A DNA stretch of 64,000 bases from Cristatella mucedo (Eukaryota > Bryozoa > Phylactolaemata > Cristatellidae). Shown piece by piece: positions 1-10,854 of the stretch (the first letter of the stretch is position 1; every line of letters begins with the position of its first letter). A program made the position numbers and the translations under genes. The notes under the pieces are model-generated. The model searched no databases and was not told where the DNA came from. It saw nothing but the letters and a program-made list of their open reading frames with translations. The stretch covers positions 7,074,501 to 7,138,500 of the forward strand of contig WPIO01000006.1 of assembly GCA_009760855.2 (NCBI GenBank), given 5' to 3'.

Positions 1-473
1 GTCTCTTCACTTCTTTTTTTATAGTATTTCATGCAGGTGCATAGTTTCTTCATCTTTGCCAGCCAAAAAATTGCTAGTAGAGCTGTTGCAAAATCTGGCT
101 TCAATGAGAGAAACCTGGCTAACCTATCTCCAGGCGATACCTGGATCTTCCTCGGCATCTATCGGAGGGGAGAAAAATAACTTCCAGCTGCATACACGTT
201 TCCCTCCGTGAAATCGGGTTCCACTTTAACAGCTCCATCGATGGAGATTCTGCATAGTTACAACGAAAGGAAGTTTGTTACTGCTGCTATATCAAAAGTA
301 CTCACGTGAGGTTGTACAACTTGATAAATATTCTTCCGTGATTAGAGACTATGGTATCACTTTCCTGTACCCATTTATCCGGACTGCCAATATCGACCGG
401 CCACTCATCTAAAATTACTGCTAGACCAGGAGAATTCAAGCAATAACAGCCTAGTCTTCCGATTGACGGCCAC
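1..473. other. Intergenic, no gene seen
   Basis: AT-leaning sequence with no open frame resembling a known family and no clear repeat. It ends where a LINE-A reverse transcriptase fragment begins. Confidence 0.5.
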
Positions 474-780
474 ATCAAAGACACTGAAACAAGTAAAAAC
501 TTAAAACATAGGAAGTAAGTGCCAGTATATTTTAAAGCAAATCATTCTAAAGAGTCAGCACTGTGGAGAGATTACGACGATCTTCTTAGGAGTGGTAACT
601 TGGGTAGAGCCTCTCGCCTCTCGTTGTGCTGGATCTCTCATCAGCTTTCGATACCATTGGTCTCCCAGTCCTTCTTGAGCACCGCCAATCGTCCTGCACT
701 CTCTGGATTGCTATTGCTTTTGGTCTACCTTTGGGGGAGACTTCACAGCTTAGATGTCAACGGCCGTCAGTCACGACTGG
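474..780 (+). pseudogene. LINE-A reverse transcriptase fragment (motif A)
   Basis: This is a decayed piece of a CR1/L2-like non-LTR retrotransposon. The DNA at 474-490 matches the LINE-A segment at the far right of the window (around 63966). The following codons read like the LINE-A stretch before RT motif A (FKANHSKESAL, then DDLLR). After a frameshift near 620, codons from 623 give VVLDLSSAFDTI, the RT motif A with its catalytic Asp. Similarity fades after about 760. It has no intact frame and is a relic. Confidence 0.75.
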
Positions 781-1845
781 ACCAAACCAGGTCAATGTGT
801 GCTGATGTCATGAATCCACGATGCTACTGCCTCTGGTGCTGCTGGTACTGCTTCTTCTACTACAGGTGCCTTTAAGAGTTCTGCAGTGCTTGCACGATAC
901 AGCTGCTTGGCAAGTATGATTTCACTCAACCTGGCCATTTTGGCCCACTGCTTTGGTACACTCATCTTGGAAGGCACCAGCTATATTCTAGAGTAGTGGA
1001 CAGTTCTTTCCTCATAAAGAAACACATTAGTAGCTGCAGCATCTAATTAATTAGATGTCCATGCTGGTAAGATGGATGCCCTAGTGCCCAGTGTGTCACC
1101 TTTCTCTACTCTTGATTCGTACAGTATCGCATTCCTGAAATTGTTTTAAGTCCTGCCAATAACAGAATCCTTGTCACGATGCCATGTTTTCTCATGGCAT
1201 TGACTCAAATGGCATCGGCTTGTCGCACACCAGTGGGAGCTGCTGGTCGAGCTTAGGCAGCTGTTTTGCCAATGCACGAGCTCGCAGCTCGAGCTCGCAG
1301 CATCGAGCTCGCAGCCTTTCGATTCAACCTGCAACCCACTTGCTGTGGCCCACGTGCCAGAAGCCAGCCATCGAGGACAGCCTGGAGCCGCTCGCTATGC
1401 TGCCTTGCACCCTGCTCCTCCGCTGGGAACGAGCAAGCCTGCAGCATCATGCGCTGGCTGGGTGGCTGGCACCAGTCGGCAGCACTTTCTGGGCACCACT
1501 TGAATAGTTCACACTGCAGATCAATTTTCAGCCAAAGTGCCACATAAAGGCCTCCTTCGGTGCCAGTGAAGTGCTGCTGCATTATCTCTGACCTGCTACT
1601 TAATGGACTGCCGACGATTTCTGCTGCCCTGCTCGACTGTGCCCTCTTTCAAAGCAACAAAAGAGGTTGTGGCCCGTTCTCATTCACCTCTGCCTGACTG
1701 TCCGGTTAATCTTGGATTCCGATGCAAGAGTTATGCCTCGATTTCGTCTACTGTATGCTGTAGCTTTGATTGCTAGATCCCTTGAGCTTGGCTTAACCAC
1801 TGCTAAAAAGGCTCCCTTGCAAAAACTAATACCCCTAGGGAAGCC
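781..1845. other. Intergenic, no gene seen
   Basis: No supported gene. It contains a short cluster of GAGCTCGCAGC-like units at 1278-1314 (about three copies), which produces spurious overlapping frames on both strands. Confidence 0.45.
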
Positions 1846-1919
1846 ACATTAACTTTATCGCAGTAAAATCATTAAATACATCACATTAACTTTATCGCAG
1901 TAAAATCATTAAATACATC
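1846..1919. repeat. Perfect 37-bp tandem duplication
   Basis: Two identical 37-bp units lie head to tail at 1846-1882 and 1883-1919, each beginning ACATTAACTTTATCGCAGTA. Identity across both units implies a recent duplication or a collapsed or slipped array. Confidence 0.95.
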
Positions 1920-3064
1920 CTTTCTTAGTACCGAGTTTTGTTTACTAGCAATAGATTAAAACGAGACTTAAGATTAGTAAAGTAAAGAGTTGCTGGTTTA
2001 AAAGCATCATTTATTTTATTTCAGATAAGCTTTACCAAGTTTCAATTGCTTTTACAGCTTAATAAAAATTGCTGAATGCAGAACTGAAGCCTTCAATCTG
2101 GCTCGGCAAGTCAGGCACCTAACTTCTAGGTAGGTATTGCATTACAATAGTTACTAAACTACTACATTACGTGCCGTGTTGGTAGAGCAAGTTAACTCCA
2201 GCCTTCCAGCACTGAGTGTAAGCGCAGGGTGCTCAACGAGCCCATGTCGGTTGGTACCTTGCTCTTCTGATTCTGTTACCAGACAAATGTAAGTCGTTGC
2301 AGAATTGTCACAAGACAATTGCAACCTGGTAATTTCACAGTAATAGCAAGCAATGGATCTTTAATTGTCTATAGAGGCCAGCGAATGCCCTGCCGTCTTC
2401 AATGGTCATCGTACGATACAGCAGATCGCTCAGAGACTGTATGTCTTCTAATTTTATTGCCTGGTGGTGTGCGTCCCTTAGAGCAGTGCTAGTGCTCAAA
2501 GTACAGGTGGTGGGTCTAGCTTAGCATTATGGTTGTTGTTGAGAGCCTACCAGATGCCAAATAGTGTGCACTTGAAAAAAGTCTATCTTAACTTAGTCGC
2601 AGTTGCAGGTTCACGTGTGCATGAGCATGATACTCACAAACAAGGTAGCCATGACTTCAAATGTATTAGACGTAACTGCAATGTTAAGATTCGTCGAGAA
2701 TGGTTCACAGCATCCACTGTAATCCATAACAAATAAGCATTGCAAAGATCGATTATAAGTTTCTTATTACACAATACTGCTATTTAGGGTGCATCTTCTG
2801 AAATTTGGGCCGGTCTACGGACCACACTACGATCTTGCTGTCAGTGGACCGGGCCAGAATTTTGTAGCTTGAGAGCAAGTGGGTGGAATGCTGCGAACAT
2901 GGGAAGATACACTCTAGACATGGCTTTGTGGGATGCGCACACGTTGTTTGATCTCTTACTGCTTAATTCTGATGGACGCACTGCTCCTCTGCATAACTAA
3001 AATAATAAATATGTCCTGAGCATGAGTTCTTGTCCCTGCATCTTTTACAAAGCTGCTGTTAGGC
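1920..3064. other. Intergenic, no gene seen
   Basis: AT-leaning sequence. I see no conserved protein frame, SINE or LINE remnant here. Confidence 0.45.
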
Positions 3065-3295
3065 ATTCATTAAGAAGACCACATTTGATGAAGAGAACTT
3101 CACCAACTTCGACTCAGTCTCCCTTCTGACGATGCTATCAAAGACAATCGAACGTGTGGTGGCAGCTCAGTTAAACTCTTACTTCAAAACTTCGAACATA
3201 GCCAGTAATTTCTGGTCGAATTTTAAAACAAATCACTTCACAGAGTCAGCACTGTTACAAGTGTGTAACGACCTTCTCAGGGATGTCTTATGTAC
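3065..3295 (+). pseudogene. LINE-A RT N-terminal fragment
   Basis: Translation gives a run matching the LINE-A region before RT motif A: an LLKK-like start (FIKKTTFDEEN), then LSKTIERVVAAQLNSY, then HFTESALLQVCNDLLRD. The same order is seen in the longer LINE-A copy on the minus strand at 47.2-47.45 kb. The fragment is truncated at both ends, and motif A itself is missing. Confidence 0.8.
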
Positions 3296-3467
3296 AGTTA
3301 GAAATTGCTACTGCTACTCGGGAATTTGAAAAGCTATTCCTCAAAATGGGGTCTCCCAACATATCTTCTTTATCATCTGCACGAAACTGGGTGTTCTTTT
3401 TTAAATTAACTTTTCACTAAACGTGCACATCAGCTGTCATAGTCGTATCACGCCTGCATAATAATAA

Positions 3468-3690
3468 TGCTAATATACTACAATAGTAATAATACATTTT
3501 ATATAGCATCCTCAGAGAACTCAATCTCTTTCTAGGCACTTTACATTTGATGCAAAGGAAGCACGATTGAATGGCTAGTGGTAGCATGCTCAATAAGCAA
3601 CAAGAATAACATAGTTATGGATGACATGTACAGGGTCAGCATGCAAGTGTGGTTAGTGGCAGCGTGCACAGTGTATATCGTCCACAGACG
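3468..3690 (-). mobile_element. LINE-A 3' end, minus strand
   Basis: Read on the minus strand, this is the 3' untranslated end of LINE-A. It has the block rich in GACATG..CAGGGTCAGCATGC, then the terminal hairpin (arms related to TAAAGCGCC / GGCGCTTTA, here partly decayed), then an AT-rich ATT-type tail. Many other copies in the window share the same order. Confidence 0.8.
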
Positions 3691-3699
3691 TTCACGTCG

Positions 3700-3895
3700 T
3701 ACCATCTGCTCTTCTGACCCAAATCGTTTAGCTGTGCCTCAAGCCAATCTGAAATCCTTTGAATATCGTGACTTTAGTATGTGTGCTCCCAAAGACTCAC
3801 TTCGGACTGATTTCATGACGTCCACTGAGTTCAAGAACTTTAAAAATAAGCCAAAACACATATTCTCCTCACAGCATTTGTCGTTCCGTGTGAGT
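3700..3895 (+). pseudogene. LINE-A ORF2 C-terminal relic
   Basis: Translation of 3714-3890 resembles the C-terminal end of LINE-A ORF2: SDPNRLAVPQANLKSFEYRD, then a divergent stretch, then FKNFKNKPKHIF. Better copies read SNSL..PRTNLKSFGDRAFS and then TFKKNLKTHLF. It lies tail-to-tail with the adjacent minus-strand LINE-A 3' end. Confidence 0.65.
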
Positions 3896-3899
3896 TGAC

Positions 3900-4560
3900 C
3901 TTTGTGTAGCTATGCAAGCTGATGAAGCGCTTGTTCCATATTGACATAATTTCTTGAAAAAGTGCCTAGAACTTTGCCTAACCCTTTGTAATTTCCTTAG
4001 AGAGATATGAAGTTTTCAAGGGGTGCTATAGAAATGTCATCATCATCAATATTGCATGTGCTGACTAATTTACTGCATTACGCACCACTGGTTCATCTGA
4101 TGCGACCACTCCCACAATATCTGAAAAGTATTAGCATATACAATTTTAAGCTTTGCCTGCAGTGTAGGGCAAATGCTAAAGGTCACATCTGAAAGCAGAT
4201 TTTCAAGATTCCGCTGACATTCCCAAGGACTCGAAAAGCTTTATCGAAGAGTCTCTTCCTTCTCTGAGGGCGGAAAAGCCCAACCTTAACAGCTTGCTAC
4301 AATATGAACTGGTGGGCTTTATAATCAACTTGCAGCATCATGTCATCAGAAGAGAAACAGCTACAATTTCTCTGACCAGATCATACATGTCTAAAAACCT
4401 TTCTTTCATGTCTCGGAAATACTCTCGAATACGAGCCGAAGGCCCTTCAAATAACAATGGCATTTCCATTAGCAGACCACTAGAGCTAACCCTCAGGTCT
4501 GGCCAGTTAGCTTCAATGTGGCTGGAGTACAGTAAGTAGGCTCCCTAAAACAGCATGCCA
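3900..4560. other. Intergenic, no gene seen
   Basis: AT-leaning, without recognisable coding or repeat content. It could hold the decayed remainder of the adjacent Ty3/gypsy polyprotein, but I cannot see conserved residues. Confidence 0.4.
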
Positions 4561-4910
4561 TTACCAGAGGTACCAACAGGAGTTCTGCATCTTGCTACTC
4601 CACTCTGCAAAATATCCTGTGCCACCGTGCAATATATAGGTCCACCCTACAATGCCACTGGGGGGGATGTAGATGTATAGCCCGTGTTTTGTTGACATCC
4701 AGAGCTTGCACCATTTGAAAAATAAATACAGCATCGATCCAAAGTTCCTATCTCGATCAAACTTTAATTCACAGGGCACGCCAAAACGATAAGAGACATC
4801 ACATGAAGCAACACTATCATTAGGTGGTAGGGTCCTCCTGGTCTGGAATCGGTCGGCTTCGGGCCACTGCATAAAGAAATCCATTAAAAAACAGATGTTC
4901 TTGCTGTCAT
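4561..4910 (-). pseudogene. Ty3/gypsy-type integrase core fragment
   Basis: The minus-strand frame carries the integrase core typical of Ty3/gypsy (Metaviridae-like) retrotransposon polyproteins. FLMDFFMQWPEA corresponds to the family's V.D.FTKWPEA block. RFGVPCELKFDRDRNFGS corresponds to the RFGVP.ELHSDQGRNFES block that carries the second catalytic Asp, which survives here although flanking residues are changed. The region that should hold the third acidic residue is degraded. No protease, RT, RNase H or LTR was recognised nearby, so this is an isolated fossil. Confidence 0.75.
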
Positions 4911-5084
4911 GTTTCAGCTGATGCTCAGAGGGTCAGCCACATCAGCAGCGGCTCGGTCAGTCGGAGCCTGATTGAGCTGCAATGGTGCCCTCAAAGTCAC
5001 TCTGTGCATCTTCTTGGTACAACGTGCCCGACAGGACTCAGGGGAGGGGGCATTGCAATACTTCCCAATCGGACTTTGCATCGT

Positions 5085-5275
5085 ACCGGCCCCCTTCTGA
5101 CTCAAGTCGTTTAGCTGCACCTCTAAATAACCCAAAATCTTTGGGAACAGTGCATTCAAATCGTGTACACCGAAAGCCCGTGGAGCTCACGCCTGACTGA
5201 TGTCACAGCTTCCACCAAAACTTAACATTTAAAAAGAAGCTGAACAACCACTCGTTCCTCTGCCTGTCTGAACTT
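5085..5275 (+). pseudogene. LINE-A ORF2 C-terminal relic
   Basis: Codons here read SDSSRLAAPLNNPKSLGT and later, in another frame, LTFKKKLNNHSFL. This matches the SNSLP.PRTNLKSFGD...FKKNLKTHLF end of LINE-A ORF2 with frameshifts between. It is a second, more decayed relic of the piece at 3700-3895. Confidence 0.55.
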
Positions 5276-5279
5276 TTCG

Positions 5280-6860
5280 TTTGCGTGCTTTAAGCATGTG
5301 GGAAGTGTGCATGCTGTCGTTTTGACCTGATTTGTAAACTATATCATTGATCTGCCTTGACTTTTGGAGGCTGTCAGTATAAGCCCATTCAGTAGGAACG
5401 ATGCATCGTTTGAAGCAGATTACATTCACGTAGCTTAAGCACCTACAGTCAGATATACCATCATAGCTGACCGGGCTGTGCTTGCTTACTTAATTTCTCA
5501 TTCTCCCAGAGATGCTTGACCCACACTCTGGCATCCCTTGAGCCTAGCGTTTTGCTTGCTACACAGCCCACGAGCTGCAGCAAATCATTTTCTTCGGTAG
5601 CGACGGTGTGTTAGAAGGAATGTCTCCTAGGAATAGATCGTAGAGGTAGCTGTGAGAAATCGGGAAAGCCGAGCTGCAGCATTGTGGCAAGTAGGTGCTG
5701 CTGCTGCCACGTGGAGAGCAGCTGCACGAACTAGGGCAGGATCGCAATAGGACCTTTCGCTGACATTGATTGGATAGCAATCCAACTGAAGCCTGGGGTA
5801 TCGAGTATTGGCTTGTGGTAGAGCAGGGGGGGGGGCCGGGGTTGCATGATACCCGGGCCAAGCTCGCGAAGCTGTAGCCAAAATTACCTGGCCGTACAGC
5901 CAGGCTGCGATGACTCGACAGTCAGGCAGCTGCTAATTGCTACAGAGGATTGCCATTGAGGCTGGTTAGAAGCTCCGGCAGGTGGGCTCGGCAAAGGATC
6001 TTTTGCTTGGGCGGTTAGTTAATGTGGTACCAGCCAGCCTGGCACCGGCAGCCGGTACAGCAGGCTGCCCAGACGACGAACAGAAGAGAGCCGCAAACTA
6101 GTTCACCAGATACGACTGGGCGGAGGCTCGACACCGCAGCCGATGGGTGGATGGTAGTATGTGGATTCGGAGCCAGTCAGAAGTGCATGACCAAAGGTAC
6201 AGCTTCTTCCTTGGCCGAAGGCCAAGGCTGACACCTCAAGCAACGGCTTCTTCTCACAGCCTTGACCGGATGCTGCTGCTCCCAGGTCTCTAATGAAGCA
6301 CTGCAACACATGTATTGCAAATAATTGCAATCACCATTTAAGATAGAATTGTAGACCACAGTTTGTCAGCAAAAAGAGATCGACCCGTTTTAGTCGGCCT
6401 GCAAAGGGATCGACTTGCCTCAGGCTCTTCCTAAGCGAAGCTTGTTACGTATCGAGTCCTCTTCAGCTGACAATCCTTTATTGGGCACCGAGAGGGGCTT
6501 CTGGCCGATGAGGGATGTTGATAGCCGCTAACGCTTTTCTGCTGCTGTATAAATGAGACTGTCGAATCAGCCGATCATCGATCACAGTGACATGAATAAG
6601 CAAAGGCATAACCACGATCAAGCCAGGAAGCTTCCTGGGCTGCCAAGCAGCCCGATTGATGCAGCACCTTCCGATCGGTTAAAGGGGGCCAAAGTTTGCT
6701 ATTAGCGATTGCCCTGCTGTCATCTACCCGTCACCTAATGCAAGCTCTGGCACATGCTGCATAAACAGCATTGTTCAGCATTGCTCGATGCACCGGTGAC
6801 CAAGTGTGTGACCCTACGAAGCAGCATTGGGAAAGTTCCCAGTACAAACACTGGCATAAC
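5280..6860. other. Intergenic, no gene seen
   Basis: No supported gene. A G homopolymer sits near 5825. Several overlapping short frames around 5560-6360 lack any family resemblance. Confidence 0.4.
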
Positions 6861-6861
6861 G

Positions 6862-6927
6862 CTATACGAAAAAATATTACCCGATTTAAGAGCCTCATTT
6901 GTATAGCGACAGAAGAGCCTTTAGTGC

Positions 6928-6930
<3 letters not shown>
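6862..6930 (-). mobile_element. SINE-1 3' fragment
   Basis: This is the minus-strand 3' part of SINE-1, recognised by the block that reads GCCTCATTTGTATAGCGACAG on the plus strand. The tRNA-like head is absent. The plus-strand end abuts an ATA microsatellite. Confidence 0.7.

Positions 6931-6965
<35 letters not shown>
6929..6965. repeat. (ATA)n microsatellite
   Basis: About twelve uninterrupted AAT/ATA triplets. LINE-A tails also end in ATT repeats, so this may derive from a TE tail. Confidence 0.95.
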
Positions 6966-6979
6966 GAGGAATAGTTTCC

Positions 6980-7050
6980 TTTACAGCAATTGTAAAGCAC
7001 GTGGAAAAAGATTGAGTTCTCTGAGAGCACGCTTTATCAAATGTATTATT
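6980..7050 (+). mobile_element. LINE-A 3' terminal hairpin and tail
   Basis: Plus-strand LINE-A 3' end: a partly decayed hairpin arm, the GATTGAGTTCTCTGAG core, GCTTTATC and an ATT-rich tail. It faces the next minus-strand copy tail to tail. Confidence 0.75.
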
Positions 7051-7071
7051 ATTGTTATATTAATATAATAG

Positions 7072-7225
7072 CAATAAAACACTTGATAAAGCGCCCTCAG
7101 AGAACTCAATCTTTTTCTAGGCGCTTTATATTTGCTACAAAGGAAACCTGATCGAATGGTGAGTGGTATCATGCTTGATAAATACCAAGAACAGCACGGT
7201 TAGCGGTGACATGTACAGGGGTCAG
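7072..7225 (-). mobile_element. LINE-A 3' end, minus strand
   Basis: Well-preserved terminal hairpin (CTTGATAAAGCGCC on the plus strand, then GGCGCTTTA) followed by the 3' UTR block (CATGCTTGATAA, GACATGTACAGG). It is 5'-truncated like the other copies. Confidence 0.85.
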
Positions 7226-7227
7226 TT

Positions 7228-7395
7228 AACACTATTATTATTATTATACATTTGTTATAGCTCCCACAGGGAACCCAGTCTCTTTATATGCACATTAATT
7301 TACTGAAAAGAAATCATGTCCGAATGGTTAGTGGTAGTGTGCTCAATCAAAACAAGCACAACACGGTTAGAGGTGACATGCACCGGGTCAGCAAG
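7228..7395 (-). mobile_element. Older LINE-A 3' end, minus strand
   Basis: It has the same block order as the preceding copy, with a diverged hairpin and an intact GAGGTGACATGCACCGGGTC section. An ATT tail lies at 7228-7243. Two LINE-A ends in the same orientation therefore lie back to back. Confidence 0.75.
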
Positions 7396-7407
7396 CAAAT
7401 AGTAAGT

Positions 7408-7530
7408 GCCTGATTGCACCACCACTTGCAGTTGGCAATATAGGATCGCCCACATGAGGATTCGAACTCACGACCTTGGCCGTGAAGAAGGAGCACCTCA
7501 CCTCCTGGGCAATTAGGGCTCCTGCCCTAT
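7408..7530 (-). mobile_element. SINE-1 copy, short-hairpin type
   Basis: tRNA-derived SINE on the minus strand. The B box is seen as GGATTCGAACT on the plus strand (complement of the GGTTCGAATCC type). It is followed by a short self-complementary anticodon-arm region (ACGACCTTGGCCGTG) and a weak A-box region. The 3' end is missing. Confidence 0.75.
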
Positions 7531-8157
7531 GCATGTTGCTACGACTGGATGGCGAAATCACATCAAGCTGCCAGGCTATTGTCATCGACCTGGCAGCAAT
7601 TTCTTTCATGAGTACTCACTGCTGGCAGTAGCCAGCTGAGCTATACAAGATGTTTAGCAGCTGCAGTTGGACTTCTCTGCCGGCATGCTGCACCCAGCCA
7701 ACGATCGCCGTCTGACTTTAGCTCAGGCATGACCGAAAGCTCGGCTGTTTTGTTGTGAGGACCGCATCGACCTTTCCACCAAAGTCGGAAGCAAGTCTTG
7801 GCTGCCCTAAAAATAATCCCTTAAGAGCTGCTGGCTGCGCTGCTGCCCTGGCAACAGGCAATTCAGGGGTACAGGTCCAAGGGTCTGAGCAGACTAGAGA
7901 GAGTGAGAGGGGTAGGGTAGGGCAAAAGTTAACGTTGAGGTGCTTTAAAAAAACAAGTTCTGCCAACTCTCGGTGTAGGTTCGAGGAGTGACCAAGTACT
8001 GCTCATTGTCTTGGCCAGCCGTTAGCAGTGCTACTATGCAGTGACCAGCTGAAGCTGGAGCTCCGGCCTCATTTGAAACCGGCTGCGACCAACTTTTCTT
8101 TCCACCCAAGGCAGGCCAAGGTAGGCAGTGAGTGGCCGTGCATGCAAGGGCATGCAA
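7531..8157. other. Intergenic, no gene seen
   Basis: No supported gene or repeat. Frames overlapping on both strands at 7718-7991 show no family features. Confidence 0.4.
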
Positions 8158-8176
8158 ACGTGTGTGTGAGTGCGCA

Positions 8177-8255
<79 letters not shown>

Positions 8256-8298
8256 GTGAGTGTCTGCACACGTGTGTGTGTGTGTGTGTGTGTGTGTG
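8158..8298. repeat. (GT)n microsatellite
   Basis: A long GT/TG tract with a pure core of about 70 bp and interrupted shoulders. Its translations are the artefactual Thr-His and Val-Cys frames on the two strands. It can form Z-DNA. Confidence 0.97.
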
Positions 8299-9440
8299 CC
8301 CATGTGTGCGCGCATTCAACCCCTAAGCGGTTTTCAGTGTCAACCGGTTGTTTACTGCATTAGCAGCATGCAGTAAAGAGAGGATCGTAGCATCGTACAT
8401 GAATCACGAGTACTGTCGAGGAAGCAAATCGCAAGCTGAGAAGCAGCTAAACTGAGGCTGAGAAGAAAAACTACAGCGAGCAGAAGCAGACATGGCAGCA
8501 TCGCTGTGTCAAAAGTGAGAGGCTGTATTTGAAATGCATGGCATGTGACTCTGTTGCCAGTTAGCAGCAGGTACTACGACACGTGGTCGCTGACAGAGGA
8601 TCGTAGAGTGGGCTGAGGCTGCGATTGCTGTAGCTTGTCTGCTTACAACAAAGAAGCTGATGCATTGCTCGCCTTGTGGCATGCTATTATTAGACCGAAC
8701 CCTTGGCATAGCTAGCATTAAATCACGGAGGGGCAAATCTTGACCGTTCCTTGAACAGCCGACTACAGTTAGGCTGGAGTGTCATTGCTTGGCCGACTAT
8801 TCAGGCAGGTAGGTCCGAGTGAGGGCCAAGGTCATCCAGCCAGTTCTCTGTGCCGACTGGACGAGCCAGTTGCCAAGCATGCAAGTAAGGAAAAAGCATG
8901 TCACACTGGCGTCCAGAGACGAACCAGTCCTCTTGGAACGAAGCAGCCACTTAACCCCTCGGAACTGCTGGACAAGGTGTTTGTGTCTAAGGTGTTCACT
9001 GGTGACTACAATCCTTGCCACCGCCGGTTTCACTAGCAAGTCAAAATATTTCTCATGTTCGTGACTTTTGACTGCAGAAACAGGCTCACTTGAATGACAC
9101 TTTGCTGTTTTTGGTAAGCTGACCGTAAGCCAAACCTTGCTTGCTAATAGCAGTGCCTTTGCCTCCTCTAACTCTGCAGGGTCTTCACCTACCATAACGG
9201 CTAGTGTCCAGGTGGCTAGCTATTCAGGCTGCCTGGCGATTAGTAATTTTTAAGTGTACACCTGGTGGGGCAAATGTGTTAAAATCCCACCGGATGTGTG
9301 GGACTTGTGTACATTTGCACATCTGTGTGCATATGAAGCATCTCATGAGCGGTATAAAAAACGACACTCAAGAGTGATTTAAACATTGCCTACCGGTCTG
9401 CTGCTGCATACCTATAAAAATATAGCTCATTTGTATGAAT
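8299..9440. other. Intergenic, one unassigned minus frame
   Basis: A 132-codon minus-strand frame at 8797-9195 has balanced composition but matches no family I know and no splice context I can defend. I leave it uncalled. Nothing else is seen. Confidence 0.35.
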
Positions 9441-9562
9441 CCCTAAGAGAACTTACTATATATCAAGGCACTTAACATATACCACGGGACTCGACCCCGC
9501 GACCTCGGTCAGACCTTGTTCGGGGCGAGCACCTTAACCACTGGGCCACACCAGCTCGGTGC
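9441..9562 (-). mobile_element. SINE-2 copy
   Basis: tRNA-derived SINE of the second family, minus strand. The plus strand shows the complement of a LINE-A-like tail (CCCTAAGAGAAC...AAGGCACTT), then the B-box complement (GGGACTCGACCCCGCGACC), then the D-arm/A-box complement (GCACCTTAACCACTGGGCCA). The best plus-strand copy is at 38160. Confidence 0.8.
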
Positions 9563-10498
9563 CTATATGTACTACGTATAGGAAAGCACCGATGTTCTAT
9601 ACCCTAAACCATGTAATTGCATATCAAATTGTACAGAAATCTACTTTTATATACAGGCATATACAGGTATCTACATATTGGCTTGCATACCTTTTTATTT
9701 ATACGTATATATCCCTGCCTATAGATTCTACTTGTATGAGATCCTAAAACGTGCCAGCCCAGCATTCAACTCTATGCATTATTCCGAAGAATGGCTACAT
9801 CCATTTACGCTGACTGTAACAATACAAAGAGCAACACCAAGTATAGCACCCACAGGTTCACTGTGCTAGCGGGGATCTCATCAGGTTCTAGTAAAGAAAA
9901 CGGTATTCCCAATATGGATATTAGCAAGGGGGCGTAGCCAGGAAAACGGAAGAGCTGCCTTTTAAAAAAGAATTCGAACCTTAATTTTGCCATAACCATC
10001 GAAACAAAATTTCATTATAGTGGCCAGCATCAGAAATTGTTTGCTATCCTGCTAAATGGGGCCGTAGCCGGTGGACTGCCTCAATAAGGCCTTGACCGAT
10101 ATGGTGACAGAAGAACAACAAATAGCTGCAAATTGTAAGGAACATTCATTCGAAACCAGTCACTGAGCTAGTTAATAAGCGTTTCATTATATATATATAT
10201 ATATATTTTTTTTACATATACATGGCAAAGATCCTGTCATCTGTGAAGGCTTTTGGCTTATTTTATGTGCTGCAGAGGCTTTTAGGGCTTATTAGTTATC
10301 TTATTAGTGAGATTCTTTGCCTGTTTGTAGTACGAACAGTCTAGTAGTCACTGCCAACCCGAGTATGCGATTGCCCATTCTTCTCACGCTATGAGCATTG
10401 TAATCGTGACGTGGCAAGTCTTATATCATCATTGCAAACTTTGGTTTCTGCAGCCGTCAGAAAAGAACAAGAACTAAGAAATAGAGAAAAGTAGTAAT
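9563..10498. other. Intergenic with (AT)n
   Basis: No gene seen. A short AT repeat lies at 10189-10206, followed by a T run. Confidence 0.45.
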
Positions 10499-10580
10499 GC
10501 ATTTGTATATTGTCCTCAGAGAGCTCTATATTTTTCTAGAAACTTTACACTTAAACGCAAAGAAAGCATGATCGAATGGA
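10499..10580 (-). mobile_element. Decayed LINE-A 3' end
   Basis: Minus-strand terminal hairpin with a diverged stem (TCCTCAGAGAGCTC...TTTTCTAGAAACTTTAC on the plus strand), then AAAGAAAGCATGATCGAATGG. It is a short remnant. Confidence 0.65.
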
Positions 10581-10854
10581 TTGCTGCCCAGCCCAGCCCT
10601 GTGCAGTCGTGGTGTTGATGCTACACGAGGATCACGAAATCATTTGGGCTAATTTTGCTAGATTTGGCAGACCTCGCAAACGTGCTGCTGCAGCAAAAAA
10701 ATGAACAGCCAGAGAGTCACTGAGAGAACAGCTAGAGAACATTTCGGAGGCTGCCAGGCAATTGAGACAAGCTATGGTTGCAATGTGTCTCATCAGAAAA
10801 AATTCTCCAGTGAGTTTTGCACATGCACGTTAGTCGCTCTGACTTTTCATTCAG

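Noticed and set aside
7945-8319. His/Thr and Val/Cys repeat proteins
   Set aside because: They are translations of the GT microsatellite.
8797-9195. 132-codon minus-strand frame of ordinary composition
   Set aside because: No recognised family and no convincing splice context. An overlapping plus-strand frame exists, so coding status is undecided.
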